Part shown: positions 23,524-34,849 of the stretch, piece after piece
How positions within the stretch are numbered: the first letter of the stretch is position 1
Layout of the letters: each line of letters begins with the position of its first letter
Translations under genes and position numbers: made by a program
Notes under the pieces: model-generated
Seen by the model: the letters and a program-made list of their open reading frames with translations, nothing else
Databases searched by the model: none
What the model was told of the DNA's origin: nothing
NCBI RefSeq assembly: GCF_030272615.1
Contig: NC_081409.1
Span: 26,607,406-26,671,405 of the forward strand
Direction: 5' to 3'
DNA length: 64,000 nt
Source: Cryptomeria japonica
Lineage: Eukaryota; Streptophyta; Pinopsida; Cupressales; Cupressaceae

Positions 23524-24522
23524 TTGCAAACAATGTCAACTTGGAAAACAAACCAGATCAAGTTTCAAATCGAAAGAATATTCATCCTCAAACCCTTAGA
23601 ACTGGTACATACAGATTTATCTGGACCAACCAGAACAAAAATATTGCAAGGGGAAAGATACTTTATGTTGTTGATAGATGATTATTCTAGGATGACCTGG
23701 GTTACCTTCTTGAAAGAAAAATCAGAGGCCCTTGAAAAGTTTAAAGCCTTTAAAGATCTAGTTGAAAATGAAATGGAGACAAAAATTAAATAGCTTAGAT
23801 CAGATCAAGGAGGGGAATTTACCTCAAATGAGTTTTAAGATTATTGTACAAAGCATGGGATAAGAAGACACGTTTCAACAACAAGAACTCCACAATAAAA
23901 TGGAGTTGTTGAAAGAAAAAATAGGACAGTCCAAAAAATGGCAAGAGCCATGTTGAATGAATCCAAGATAGCTGATATTTTTTGGAAGGAATTTGTTCAC
24001 ACAGCTGCGTATATTTTTAACATGGCACAAATCAGGGTGAACAATGATAAAACACCTTATGAATTATGGAAAGGAAGGCCTACAACAGTTGAATACTTCA
24101 GAATCTTTGGAAGCACATGTTACATTAGGAGAGATGAGGGAATATTTCTTGGATATTCCACAAGAAGCAAAGCATATAAATGCTATAATAAAAGGCTTCG
24201 GAAAATAGTTGAAATCACCAATGTAAAAATTGATGAAGGTAAACAATTTGAGAAAGTTCTAGAAGATCATCCTAAGGAACAAGATGAAGAAGAAGAATCA
24301 AACGAAGAAACTGAGGATGAAGAACAAGAACAAGATAGTTTTGAAACTCCATCAAAGACATCCAAGACACCATCAAAGACTCCTTTGAAAATTTGTTCAA
24401 AGAAACCATCCAGAAGATTTGATAATTGGAGATTTGGATACAAAAGTTCAAACAAGGAGAAAACTTCCTACCACAACAGAGCATGCCCATTTTTGTCTTC
24501 TTTCCAAGATAGAGCCAAATAA
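23524..24522 (+). pseudogene. Element E integrase
   Basis: The integrase core has HTDLSGPT (first Asp), RSDQGGEF (second Asp) at about 23800, and the PQ.NGVVERKNRT box (catalytic Glu) at about 23890-23925. In-frame stops stand at 23791, 23837 and 23895. The C-terminal part contains GIFLGYSTRSKAYKCYNKR, typical of plant Copia integrase, then an acidic and Ser/Thr/Pro-rich linker. All three catalytic residues are still present but the frame is broken. Confidence 0.85.
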
Positions 24523-25168
24523 TTTTGATGAAGCAAGTGAAGACAAGTTTTGGATAAAAGCTATGAATGAGGAGTTGGACCAGATTGAAAGGAATCACAC
24601 ATGGGAGCTTGTCCCAAGACCCAAAAACAAAAATGTTATTGGAACCAAGTGGGTTTTTCTAAATAATATGAATGAAGATGGTGAAATTAATAGAAACAAG
24701 GCAAGGCTTGTGTGCAAAGGATATGCACAAGTGGATGGAATTGATTTCAAAGAAACGTTTACCCCAGTTGCAAGATCCGAAGCCATCAGAATGTTTCTAT
24801 CTCTTGCAAGTTACAAAGGTTTCAAGGTCTATCAAATGGATGTAAAATCAACCTTACTAAATGGGGATTTAAAAGAGGAGGTATATATTGAGCATCCTGA
24901 AGGGTTCATTTTATTAGGACAAAAAGACTATGTATGCAAGTTGAAGAAAGATCTTTATGGCCTGAAACAAGCCCCTAGAGCATGGTACTCCATATTAGAC
25001 AAGTATCTTCAAGAGAAAGGATTTAAAAGAGGAGTTGTAGATAGTAATTTGTACTTCAAGAATGAAGGTAATGATTTGTTGATTCGAGTTGTTTACATAG
25101 ATAATATTATTTTTGGTGGTAACAAGGATAAGATGTGTGAAGAATTTGCCTCTAACATGCAAAAATAA
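24419..25168 (+). pseudogene. Element E reverse transcriptase
   Basis: A 249-codon open frame holds the Copia reverse transcriptase from W..A...E through [41 protein letters not shown] and [12 protein letters not shown] to the active-site box. There the usual YVDD is YIDN (about 25095-25110), so one catalytic Asp is replaced by Asn. The frame stops at 25166 before the thumb and connection. It overlaps the end of the integrase ORF in another frame. Confidence 0.88.
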
Positions 25169-25667
25169 TTCAAAATGTCTATGCTTGGAGAACTTTCTTT
25201 CTTTTTGGGATTGCAGATTTCATAATCAAGTGAAGGAATATTTCTTTCACAAATAAAGTATATTAAGGAGATGTTGAGAAAATTCAGAATGGTCGACTGC
25301 CACCCTCTGAGTACTCCCATGGTCACAGGTTGCAAACTTAGTAAAGATGATGAATCCCCTGATGCAAATCAAACACAATATAGATCCATGATTGGGAGCC
25401 TTCTATATGTGACAGCTACAAGGCCTGATATTATGCAAGTTGTTGGTGTAGTTGCATGGTATCAAGCAGCACCAAAGGAAACACATGTGCAAGAAGTAAA
25501 AAGAATTTTTCAGGTACTTAAAAAGTACTATGGATTTTGGATTGTGGTATCCAAAGGGTGATGATTTCACTCTAAAGGAATACACAGATGAAGATTTTGC
25601 AAGTGACACAGATGATAGAAAAAGCACCAGTGGAGGGGCTTTCTTCCTTGGCAACAATCTTGTATCT
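25169..25667 (+). pseudogene. Element E reverse transcriptase end and partial RNase H
   Basis: The sequence continues with a GELSFFLGLQI-like region broken by a stop, PMVTGCKLSKDDESPDANQT, IGSLLYVTATRPDIM and, after a frameshift near 25555, the RNase H start (DEDFASDTDDRKSTSGGAFFLG, of which the Asp and TSG are diagnostic). At NLVSW the protein sequence runs straight into the right LTR at 25668. The rest of RNase H, the stop codon and the polypurine tract are missing. Confidence 0.8.
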
Positions 25668-25925
25668 TGGGAATATTGTCATTTATGTCAAATGGAATTG
25701 CTACTTGATGTACAGTTGTATATCCAGACATATATACTAATATCCATGGAGATTGATGAACATATCGATGTCAAAGTGATTTCATGGAGATTGATGAACA
25801 TATCGATGTCAAAGTGATTTCATGAAGATTGATGAACATATTGATGTATATTACCATATACCTACATCAAATAAACACAGTAGATGAACACAACAGGTAT
25901 ACATATATACATGTATACTTATAAC
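25668..25925 (+). repeat. Right LTR of element E, first part
   Basis: It begins TGGGAATATTGTCATTTATG, which aligns from the fourth base of the left LTR, and includes the 38-bp tandem array at about 25750-25852. It is interrupted at 25925 by element F. Confidence 0.88.
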
Positions 25926-26374
25926 TGTGAGATTTTGCCAAGATCAGGGGCACATTGAAAAGCACACAAAAGAGAGACAATAGCTTGACAAGACCAAACT
26001 ATATTCTCATCAATATGCAAAAGTGATCAATTGGATTAAGCAATACAATGAATATGGGCCTGCTTATATAGGCAAGGCCAAATGGATATGTGAGCACACA
26101 ATCATGACATGTGGCTCAATGAGAAACAAGGGTAGGTAAGAAAAAGTAGGGGTAGGTAGGAGAAATAATATAATATTCCACAAGAGGTGGATCACCCACC
26201 AAATGTGGAATGTAACAGCAAGATAAGACCACAAAAGGTGGAATTTCTCCTACAAGCATCATCCCTATGTGCACACTTCCCTAAGTGTCTCATATCCAAA
26301 CTATGATGAGATGTATTATCCTAAGTTAACTTAAGTGTAATTATATCCTATAAGGATAAATAATTACACCAACA
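25926..26374 (-). repeat. 3' LTR of element F
   Basis: It starts TGTGAGATTTTGCC and ends ATTACACCAACA, followed by the polypurine tract CCCCCCCTTAAG (minus-strand CTTAAGGGGGGG) from 26375. TATA-like CTTATATAGGC lies near 26065. Confidence 0.88.
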
Positions 26375-26689
26375 CCCCCCCTTAAGGGAAACTTAGTGGA
26401 ATGAAGACTCAAGTCAACAATGCAAGATGGGTCCCGGCTACTAGGCCATGATAGGTACCCATGTACAATATGCAAATGCAAGCAAACATATGCAATGCAA
26501 TCTCTCACAATCGGAGAAAGGGAGAAAACCTAGTGGGAAAAAACTCCCCCCTAAAAGAGAGATAAATATACAAAGAGACTCTCAAAGAAGAAGGACAAAA
26601 CCTCAAAGAGGAAAAAGTCCCCCCCATAAGAGAGGAAGGAGAAGTTAGCTGATCCCCCCTGATGAAACAACCTGCACCCCCAAGAGAGC

Positions 26690-27420
26690 TCGCAACTATT
26701 GGAACTTACTCTCAGTGAAGGGTTTGGTGAATATGTCTGCAACCTGCTCCCCTGTAGGACAATACCACAAATAAATGACCTGCTCCTGAATCAACTCTCA
26801 AATGTAGTGCATATGAATCTCTATGTGTTTGGCCCTCTAATGCTAAACCGGGTTCTTTGAGATTGTAATAACACTTTGATTGTCACAATGCAGAATTGTT
26901 GGGCGTGGAGTGGAGAACCCAAATTCTGTGAGAATATGTTGAAGCCAAATAGTCTCAGTCGTTGTGTTAACAACCCCTCAATACTCAGCCTCAGTCAAAG
27001 AGAGAGCAATAACATGCTTCTTGTTGCTCTGCCAACAAATGGGGCCCGAACCAAGGTGGAAGTTGTAACCACAAGTAGACTTACGATCATCAAGATCGTC
27101 AGCCCAATCAGAGTCTGTGTATCCAACCAAGCAAAGTCATGTGTCTGCTGCATAGTGAATCCCATAATGATGTGTACCCTAGATGTAGTGTAGAAAGCGT
27201 TTGGCATCTTTCCAATGAAGCTCATGTGATTCCTGCATGAAGCGGGAAACCATGCCAACCGCAAATGAAATGTCAGGGCGTGTGTGAGTCAAGTAGATGA
27301 GACTACCCACAAGTTGGCGATACAATGTGGCATCAAAGGGTGGAGAAGAGCACTTAGTGTCAATCTTGACTCCTGAAAGAAAGGGAGTCAATGCAGGCTT
27401 ACAATTAGCCATATGAAAGC
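26690..27420 (-). pseudogene. Element F RNase H and polyprotein end
   Basis: On the minus strand the frame pieces read PALTPFLSGVKID, YRQLVGSLIYLTHTRPDISF and ADDLDDRKST-like RNase H sequence. They end with ADIFTKPF near 26735-26715, the typical end of a Copia polyprotein. Stops and frame changes interrupt it. About 310 bp of 3' noncoding sequence follow before the LTR. Confidence 0.8.
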
Positions 27421-27448
27421 GTGCAAGTAGATCAAGAGCATACTTGGG

Positions 27449-28132
27449 CTATGAAAGTGTAATCCCGGAAGGTGACTGTGAAATATCTATCTTGAGAAAG
27501 TAGTGCAAAAGACCCAAGTCAGTCATAGCAAATCTGTCATGCAAAGCAGATTTGACACTGCTAATGATGGATGAGGTGCTCCCTATAATGATTAAATCAT
27601 CAACATAGAGCACAAGTATAAAGTGTGAGTCATATTGTCGCAAAATGTAGACATTCAAATTAGAATGACACTTGGTGAACCTTGCTGAGAGAAGGAAGGA
27701 ATCCATCTTGGCGTACCAAGCCCTAGGGGCCTGCTTAAGGCCATAGAGAGATTTCCTTAGTCGGCAAAAAAATGAAGAATCCTGGGTGAAACCCTGTGGT
27801 TTCTCCATATATATCTCCTCATCAAGATCCCCATGAAGAAAAGCACTCTTCACATCCATCTGATGGACAACCCAACCATGAGTTGCTGCAACAGCAAGTG
27901 TCAAGCGAATGGAATTCATCTTGGCTACGGATGCAAAGGTCTCAGTATAGTGAACACCTGGAACTTGTGAGAAACATTTCGCAATAAGTCGAGCCTTATA
28001 CTTATCCATACTACCATCCGCTGCAAGCTTGGTCTGATAGATCCACTTACATCGAACCATATTTCTCCCCTTAGGGTGATGGACTAACTCCCATGTGTTA
28101 TTCCTCATCAAGGAACTATACTCTTCCTTCAT
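27449..28132 (-). pseudogene. Element F reverse transcriptase
   Basis: A 227-codon open frame contains [69 protein letters not shown] and the intact active-site box YVDDLIII, then LGLLHYFLKI. The catalytic pair of aspartates is present, unlike in element E. It is one segment of a polyprotein that carries stops elsewhere, so the element as a whole is not autonomous now. Confidence 0.9.
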
Positions 28133-29628
28133 AGCTTGGTCCCACTCGAGAAACCTTGATGCTTCCTGAAATGTCTATGGATCGGAAGCAGTAACAATGT
28201 ATGCATGTGGAAGGTCCTAATGTTGTGATCAAGTCCTTCATGTATCTAAAGGATCCCCAACAAGAGAACCCACTGACTCAAGTGTTTTTCGAGCCCAATG
28301 AGGTGGAGGTGGAGGTGGAGGACGAGGGTCCTCAACTACAAGTGGACCCTACAAAGGTGTAACCCTACGAGTCAAAGTTGAAGGAGTCTCATCATCTGAA
28401 TCACTCTCATCACTATCCACAATGGAGGAAGGTAGAGGAGGAAGTGAGGCGAAGCTAGGAGAGCTTTCATCAAAATGAGCACTCCTCTCAATTAATACCT
28501 CATGTGTCTCTAGATCCATCAATCAATATGCTTTAACACCCTCGGGATATCCAACCAAAATACAAGGCCTACTCTGAAGTTCCAATGCCTTGCATTTCTG
28601 CAGAGGAATGCGAGCCCATGCTGGACACCCAAAGACTCAGAAATGTCTCACAATCGGTTTCCTACCAGTCCAAGCCTCAAAAGGAGTAATACTCGTCAAA
28701 GCTTTGTGAGGAACCTGATTTTGGATGTGTGTAGCACAACTGATAGCCTCTGCCGAAAAGGTGGATCAAGAGAATGTGGATGCATCATACAGCTAGCCAT
28801 TTATTTGAGAGTTATATTCTTGTGTTCTATAACTCAATTATGTTGTGGAGTGTAGGAAAATGAATGCTGAAGATCAATCCCCTCAAATGTACAAAAATCC
28901 TCAAGTCTTTTGTTCACATATTCCCTTCCATTATTTGTACAAAGAATCTTGACCACTTTCCCTGATTTCTTTTCCACGTGAGGCTTGAAGTCTAGAAATC
29001 TGTCAAACACTTCACTCTTATGAACAAGAAAATAGACCCAAGTGAAGCGGGAGTAGTCATCAGTGAAGGTGAGGACATAGCAGGCCCTGCTAAATGAAGG
29101 TGATGGAAATGGACCTGCTACATCATTGTGAACAAGTTGAAGAACTTCCAAAGCTCTCCAAGGTTTCCCCTTATCAAACCTCTCCTCAGGATGCTTGCCC
29201 ATGGAACATCTTGAACATACACCCTCTAAAAAACTGATTCGAGGTAGACTTGTGACCATGTTTTTAGTGCTAAGTTGTTGAAGATAGTGGTAGTTGAGGT
29301 GACCAAACCGCTCATGCCATAGCTTACTTTCTGAAATTGAATGAGTAAGCAAGGCCCTAGAAGGAGAACTTGACACAAAGTGGGACAATGAATAAAACCT
29401 TGAGTTGTCATTAACTTGTCCCACTGCTACCAAGGCATCATTATCAAGTTCTTTTACCACAACTGAATCAGGTGTAAACTCGACATTTTTTCCCATTCCC
29501 ATAGTGAGTGATTTGGTAGATAGAGAGAAGATAGGTAGACAAGTTAGGAACATAAAGAATATTCTCAAATGTTCCATCATCCGTGGCAACCGAACCTTTC
29601 CCTTCAACCTCAACTTGTGTATCATCAC
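28133..29628 (-). pseudogene. Element F integrase
   Basis: The minus-strand frame 29628-28834 carries the zinc-binding His and Cys residues (HLNYHYLQQL...CSRCSMGK), HNDVAGPF with the first catalytic Asp, and TFTDDYSRFTWVYFL. The second catalytic position reads CTNNGREY where Asp is expected, so it is changed to Asn. The frame stops at 28834 just after TPQHN. Downstream pieces to 28133 include ILVGYPEGVKAY and an acidic/Pro-rich linker, broken by stops. Confidence 0.83.
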
Positions 29629-30530
29629 CTATGAAAATGTGAGGTACCTTTGAAGGCTCCAATGAAGAAAACATATGCTTTGTAGAACCCATGTGATAAG
29701 AGGCACCCGAGTCAAGTATCCACTACTGTGAAGAACCTGTTTTAGCCACAAATGCTTGCCCTTTTCCCTTAGACTGTGAGGAAGTGGAAGGAGATGTGTA
29801 CTTCTTGTTGTAGGCAGATGGCAAATTGATGTTGTTCTTCTTAAGTAGATGTGTCAACTCATCAACTTGCTTGGTGTGGCATCGATGCTCATCATGACCA
29901 TACTTCTTGCAATAAGCACAAGTTGGTTTATCCTTCTTAGGTAGATTCCCCTTCTTGAAAGAGGATGAAAAATTACCTTGTGATGGAGAGGATGATTTTC
30001 CTTTTTCCTAATGTGGCTTTGAATTAGATTGATTCTTATTCTTATTGGAATATTTGCCTTGACTCCCTTGATCATTAGCCACCAAAGCCTTGGACTTTGA
30101 AGACTTGAGAAGCCCCATGTTCAACAACTTAGATTGTTCCAACATCAACATTTATCTAAAAGCATCAAATGAAGGCATAGTGTAGGAATTCCCCACTATC
30201 AAACGATGAGCTTGGAAACTAGAAACAAATGTTGCATACTCAGGTGAAAGCTTGTCCAACAAGTTGAATATCAATTAAGCATCTTTTTTGTCAATTTCAC
30301 AATCCTTAAGCTTTGCTCTTAGCTCATTTTCTTTGGTGACATAATCTTGGATTGTATCAAAACTCTTGGGATCCAAGTTGGTGAGCTCATTGTCAATCTT
30401 GTAGCCTATGATTTCATCAACTTGTCCATAAAATTTCTGAAAGATATCCCAAGCCTCTTTGATTGTAGAACACTTCTCAATCTGAAAAAATGAGGTCATT
30501 TGATACATACTTACACAAAGTTCCAAGAGC
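29629..30530 (-). pseudogene. Element F Gag (main part) and protease
   Basis: The Gag core (30526-30130 on the minus strand) includes KEAWDIFQKFYGQVDEI and LKDCEIDKKDA, closely like element C. A complete zinc knuckle CAYCKKYGHDEHRC lies at about 29935-29890. The protease active site WILDSGASYHMG is intact at about 29730-29690, though a stop precedes it. It is followed by VEVEGKGS and VPNLSTYLLSI. Confidence 0.8.
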
Positions 30531-30630
30531 CATGCAATTTTTAGTGAGCCATTCTAATTGAGCATTAGGATCAGCCTTAGGATCTGCTGGTGCTGCTATC
30601 TTTCCATCTATGTAATGCGTGACTCCTTTT
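30531..30630 (-). pseudogene. Element F Gag segment next to the solo LTR
   Basis: About 100 bp of Gag coding, matching 14110-14200 of element C, lie between the main Gag part and the inserted LTR. It ends at the duplicated CTTTT. The first 28 or so Gag codons lie on the other side at 31469-31553. Confidence 0.78.
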
Positions 30631-31468
30631 TGTTGGCATATGCACACTCCAATGAGACATTGTAGGTGATTGAAGGTTTTGTCATTGATGGCAACCTTAC
30701 AATCCTATGGCACCGACAAGGCATTACACCGGCAAGATAGTTCATTGGCATCAATGATCAAACTCTACACGGCACTCAGACCACCAGCACCAACACAAAG
30801 AAAGGAAGTATACTGGCACAGAGGCCAACATGATTTTGTTATATTATATTTTGTTTATTATTGTAAAAACTTTGTAAGTTGACTTGGCATATTGTAAAAT
30901 GACTCTTATATATAAGAGAGATCATTGTAGACATTTTGTAAGTTTAAAAAAAGGGATATAAGCGAAAGGAAAAAAATATTAAGGCAGACCTATTATGCGA
31001 AATATAGGTTAAGGGGTATATGTAAAGAACAGAGCAGAAACTGATACTGAATCTGGCATTGAAGATGCTATTGTAAAGCAGTACAAGTTATTGGATTTGT
31101 ATAATCCACATTGTAAGTCAGTGAGACTTCCCATTTGAGCAGTGAGCTCTAGGCAATTGGCCTTCCTGCATGTGCAGGCCCCTCTTGTAAGTAATATTCT
31201 CTTATTGGCCAGTAAGTGGATATTGTGGGTCACAAATCCCACCGAGGTTTTTCCCACCCCGGGTTTCCTCGTTAAATCCTTGTGTTATGGTGTGCTTTTC
31301 ATGTGGATGTTTTTAATTCTGTTTATTGCATTATTTCTTGCATATCGGTACACTGTTGTAATATGTTCTGCATGTTTTAAGATAAGAAATTCTACTCACC
31401 AGTTAGATACTAATTCACCCACCCCCCCCCCCCCCCCCCCCCTCCTAGTATCTGTGAGAATCCTAACA
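30631..31468 (+). mobile_element. Solo LTR of the element-B family
   Basis: It starts TGTTGGCATATGCACACTCC, ends GAATCCTAACA, and aligns with the LTRs of element B throughout. CTTTT occurs directly on both sides (30626-30630 and 31469-31473) as a perfect target-site duplication. The uninterrupted site is visible in element C near 14198 (GAGTCCCTTTTCCATTAG). It lies in the opposite orientation to its host, element F. A solo LTR arises by recombination between the two LTRs of a full element. Confidence 0.95.
31422..31442 (+). repeat. C homopolymer near LTR end
   Basis: About 21 consecutive C residues lie 26 bp before the LTR end, longer than the 10-12 C of the element-B copies at the same position. 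It is a likely spot for assembly length error. Confidence 0.8.
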
Positions 31469-31553
31469 CTTTTTCCATTAGTTTGCACCATACTTTTATT
31501 TTCCAAGATGCATATTTATGTGGAGTTAAAGATGGAAATTAATGAGGACTCAT
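31469..31553 (-). pseudogene. Element F Gag N-terminus
   Basis: ATG at 31553 opens a short frame (MSPH, stop, then FPSLTPHKYASWKIKVWCK) homologous to the Gag start of element C at 14283. It has one in-frame stop at the fifth codon and is cut after Met-Glu-Lys by the solo LTR insertion. Confidence 0.85.
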
Positions 31554-32792
31554 AGCAACAAAAATGAAAGAGCACAAGGAAAGAGAGGCAAAATCACACA
31601 AGACACCCCCCAAATTCACTCAATCAAAGAACCACCCCACCCCCTCCCCTAAAAAAATTTTTTTTCTTTTTTTTTGATGATTTGGCACTTTATACGTAGT
31701 GCGTGTACAATGGGCCACTTGCAAAAAATGGCAAAGTGGACTTCTGATATCAACTTTACAACTGCCTCAAAGAGGCCAAAGGAGACTCAAACTGATAATG
31801 TAAGAGATCTAAACTAAAATCCAATCAAATTATAAGTACCAAGTAGGCCAAAAAGACCAATTTCTAAAAGTACAATATCCACTCAAAATCTCTACAAACT
31901 GATGACAGATTATGAAAGTAGACAAAAAAAATGCACTTTCAAAAAAAATGGCACCTGAAGAGGAGGTCATATGAGCTCAAATGAAGCCTTTGAAGCTACA
32001 AAATTGAGGATTGGACATGTACTACTGAGAGAATCTGAAAAACCTATTCACCAAAGTCAGAAAATAACCACACCACTGCAGAGAGCATGAAAAATTAGCC
32101 CAAATAAAAAAACATTGCACCCAAAAAGGAGTAAAAAAATTGAGCAAGTTATGGGCCTTCAAAGTTGACCCAAAAAATCAAACTGCTCAACAGAGAGGGG
32201 TCTAAATTTTTTTTAAAAGTGCTGAAGCAGGCTGATATCAACAATTCACTGTGTTAAATTTGACGGTCGTATGAACATCGCAAAACCGTTGCACCCCCTT
32301 GCCCACTGCATGGATATGCTAACATGGCAGATGATTGTACTGCGGACATGGAAACCAAATGGGCAGGTGATGTGTCATAGAGTCTTACCCACGACCAGTG
32401 GCCACCTGCCACGTAGCGAATGTGAGTCCTGCCAGAAGGAGGTTAGCAGGAGCATGGCAGGTCGGCGAGAGGTCGCCGACGGCGGTGGTCGAGAACCAGG
32501 GCTGGCAATGGTGGCTGGGGCGAAATTAAATAGATAATTTTTTGCAAAAAATAAATTAAAAATAAAAAATTGTACCGTACTACCCGAATTGGGTAAAAAG
32601 TTCCTCCAACACCTAAAATTCGACTTTCGCCAAAATAGGTCTAGTTTATACTTGATTTTTATGGAAACAGCCTCCCAGACACAATGGTGAGGTCAGAAAC
32701 ACTCTAGGATGCCTCCAAAATGCACAGTACCTCAAATCCAAAATTAGAAGCCTTCCAAGATATCTCCCAAAACCAATCAATGAAGCCCCAAT
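31554..32792 (-). other. Leader of element F
   Basis: The untranslated stretch between the primer binding site and gag is homologous to the element C leader (for example 'gatgatttggcac' at 31676 and 14382). A GC-rich part at 32240-32530 gives a chance plus-strand ORF with no motifs. Poly-T and poly-A runs occur near 31656. Confidence 0.65.
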
Positions 32793-32805
32793 GGCTCTGA
32801 TACCA
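32793..32805 (-). other. Primer binding site of element F
   Basis: GGCTCTGATACCA abuts the LTR at 32806. It is complementary to TGGTATCAGAGCC and fixes the minus orientation. Confidence 0.88.
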
Positions 32806-33259
32806 TGTGAGATTTTGCCAAGATCAAGGGCACAATGAAAAGCACACAAAAGAGATACAATAGTTTGACGAGAACAAACTATATTCTCATCAATATGCAA
32901 AAGTGATCAACTGGATTAACCAATACAATGAATACGGGCTTGCTTATATAGGCAAGGCCAAATGGATATGTGAGCACACAATCATGACATGTGGCTTAAT
33001 GAGAAACAAGGGTAGGTAAGAAAAAGTAGGGGTAGGTAGGAGAAATAATATAATATTCCACAAGAGGTGGATCACCCACCGAATGTGGAATGTAACAGCA
33101 AGATAAGACCACAAAAGGTAGAATTTCTCCTACAAGCATCATCCCTATGTGCACACTTCCCTAAGTGTCTCATATCCAAACTACAATGAGATGCATTATC
33201 CTAAGTTACCTTAAGTAAAGTGTAATTATATCCTATAAGATTAAATAATTACACCAACA
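32806..33259 (-). repeat. 5' LTR of element F
   Basis: It starts TGTGAGATTTTGCCAAG and ends ATTACACCAACA. It is over 90 percent identical by eye to 25926-26374 and the same family as 11385-11850, 15863-16352 and 54843-55350. Confidence 0.9.
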
Positions 33260-34844
33260 ACAGCAGTATGTACATATATATCTACACTATATACCTACAA
33301 CAGATGAACACAACAACAAATCATCTGTGTGATCTATGGTCAAACACATAAGGAGACCTGAAGAATACTTTTGAATATGCAGTAGGTGCAACATTTAATT
33401 TGTATAGAATTGTGTTATCCAACCAGTCAAAAAAACATAGAACCTCTGTCATAAAATCACACCAAGTTAGAATCATGATCAAATAGTCACATGCGAAGGA
33501 TGCATATATGAAGGTTTGCGATCTATTAAGCCACACATTGCGGATATATGCGTTGTTATATACAATCGGGTTCATACGTATAATTAATTCTATGAAGAGA
33601 AAATGCTAACGATGACCAAGTTAAAGTATTTAGCGGTAGATATATATGCTGACATAATCCTTAATTCTTAGTGGCAAGACACGACAGAGCAAAAGACAAA
33701 ATCTCCTCAGCAAGTCGAACCATAAGAGTTGATCAAGGAATAGCGCCAATACTTGGACAAGCGTAAGTATGCATTCATTTAACTAACGCATCATAATCAA
33801 TATGATTATGTATTGAAGGGATGCGATGTTGTTTTATAAAGCAGACAAAAGGAGAGATGGAAACCGATAAGGAAAGACGTGATCTTTCGTATGAAAGGTT
33901 GTAAGTTATATGTACATATAATATGGAGAAAAAGAAAGAAATCAAACCTGATTTTTTAGAAAGACAATGTAGAGTTAGAGACTAAAATTATATGCGATTT
34001 TGTGCGGACAGAGGTAATTGTTGCTACTTGTATTCAAAACAGGGATGGTATAATCATGAAAGTGTGAAGTTATCGCATATATTAAAACTACGCAGTGCTG
34101 AATTTAAATAAGATAAACTATTCATTATGCTGGAAAGGTTGAACAGAATATATATGGTGCTGAAGGAAAATTTCTAAGGCAAATTTGTATGCAACTCTGG
34201 GAAGATGTTGATACAGAGATAATAAAAGAACATGATCAGAAGAATCTGGTGTGTATAATTCTGATTGAAGATCATAAGAAGAAATACGACTGTAACTAAA
34301 TATACAGAAAGCAGATTTATGCTGAGAAGAATATTAGAGTGATCTTTAGATAAATTCTTTGTAAATTTGGAAGCAACATAAATACAGAGAATATGTTTGT
34401 TAAGAATAAAACAGTAGAGTGAGTGTCTCATTTGTGAAAATCTACTATTGAGAATTTCATTATGTGTAAGAATAGTCTTTGTGAAAAGAAAAGTTCATGC
34501 AACTTATATATTGCAGTTTGCTCAGGAAATTATGATTAGGATTTAAAAAATTTGTTTTGGTGTGTGAATAGGGTAAAGGGTGAGCTTTATCCTTGTGAGT
34601 GGTAGCTCACTAAATTAGTGAAGGGGTTGGAGCCTCTTGTAGGTTGAAGCCTACGAATTGGAGTTAGGGAGTTAGAGCTTCTTGTAGGTTGGAGCCTACG
34701 AAAAATAGTGAGAGGAGTTGGAGCTCCTTGTGGGAGGTTGCCCACAAAAAGAGGTTGTGTACCTCTAAACATTTTGTAAAATAAATTATTAATTTATAAT
34801 ATACTGATTCCCCACCCCGCCTCCATATATTTGAGTACTCTTCA
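33260..34844 (+). repeat. Right LTR of element E, second part
   Basis: It resumes at ACAGCAGTATGTACAT, matching the left LTR near 18486, and continues to AGTACTCTTCA. With 25668-25925 it makes 1843 bp against 1844 bp in the left LTR. CCTAC follows at 34845 as the target-site duplication of E. Confidence 0.88.
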
Positions 34845-34849
34845 CCTAC

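Larger units (their letters stand above)
25926..33259 (-). mobile_element. Copia retrotransposon F, minus strand
   Basis: LTRs at 25926-26374 and 32806-33259 belong to the same family as element C. It lies inside the right LTR of element E. The flanks are ATAAC on the left and ACAGC on the right. The intact LTR of E has ACAAC at the target, so the duplication was ACAAC with one change on each side. The gene order on the minus strand is leader, gag, protease, integrase, reverse transcriptase, RNase H. A solo LTR at 30631-31468 interrupts gag. Confidence 0.9.
18228..34844 (+). mobile_element. Copia retrotransposon E, interrupted by element F
   Basis: A plus-strand Copia element has 1.84-kb LTRs. 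The left LTR is 18228-20071. The right LTR is split into 25668-25925 and 33260-34844 by the insertion of element F. CCTAC occurs on both sides (18223-18227 and 34845-34849) as a perfect target-site duplication. The internal order gag, protease, integrase, reverse transcriptase, RNase H is that of Copia. The 3' end of pol is deleted into the right LTR. The element sits inside fragment D, interrupting its protease region. Confidence 0.88.

Noticed and set aside
32271-32537. 88-codon plus-strand ORF
   Set aside because: It is in the leader of minus-strand element F, in the corresponding GC-rich block; no motifs.
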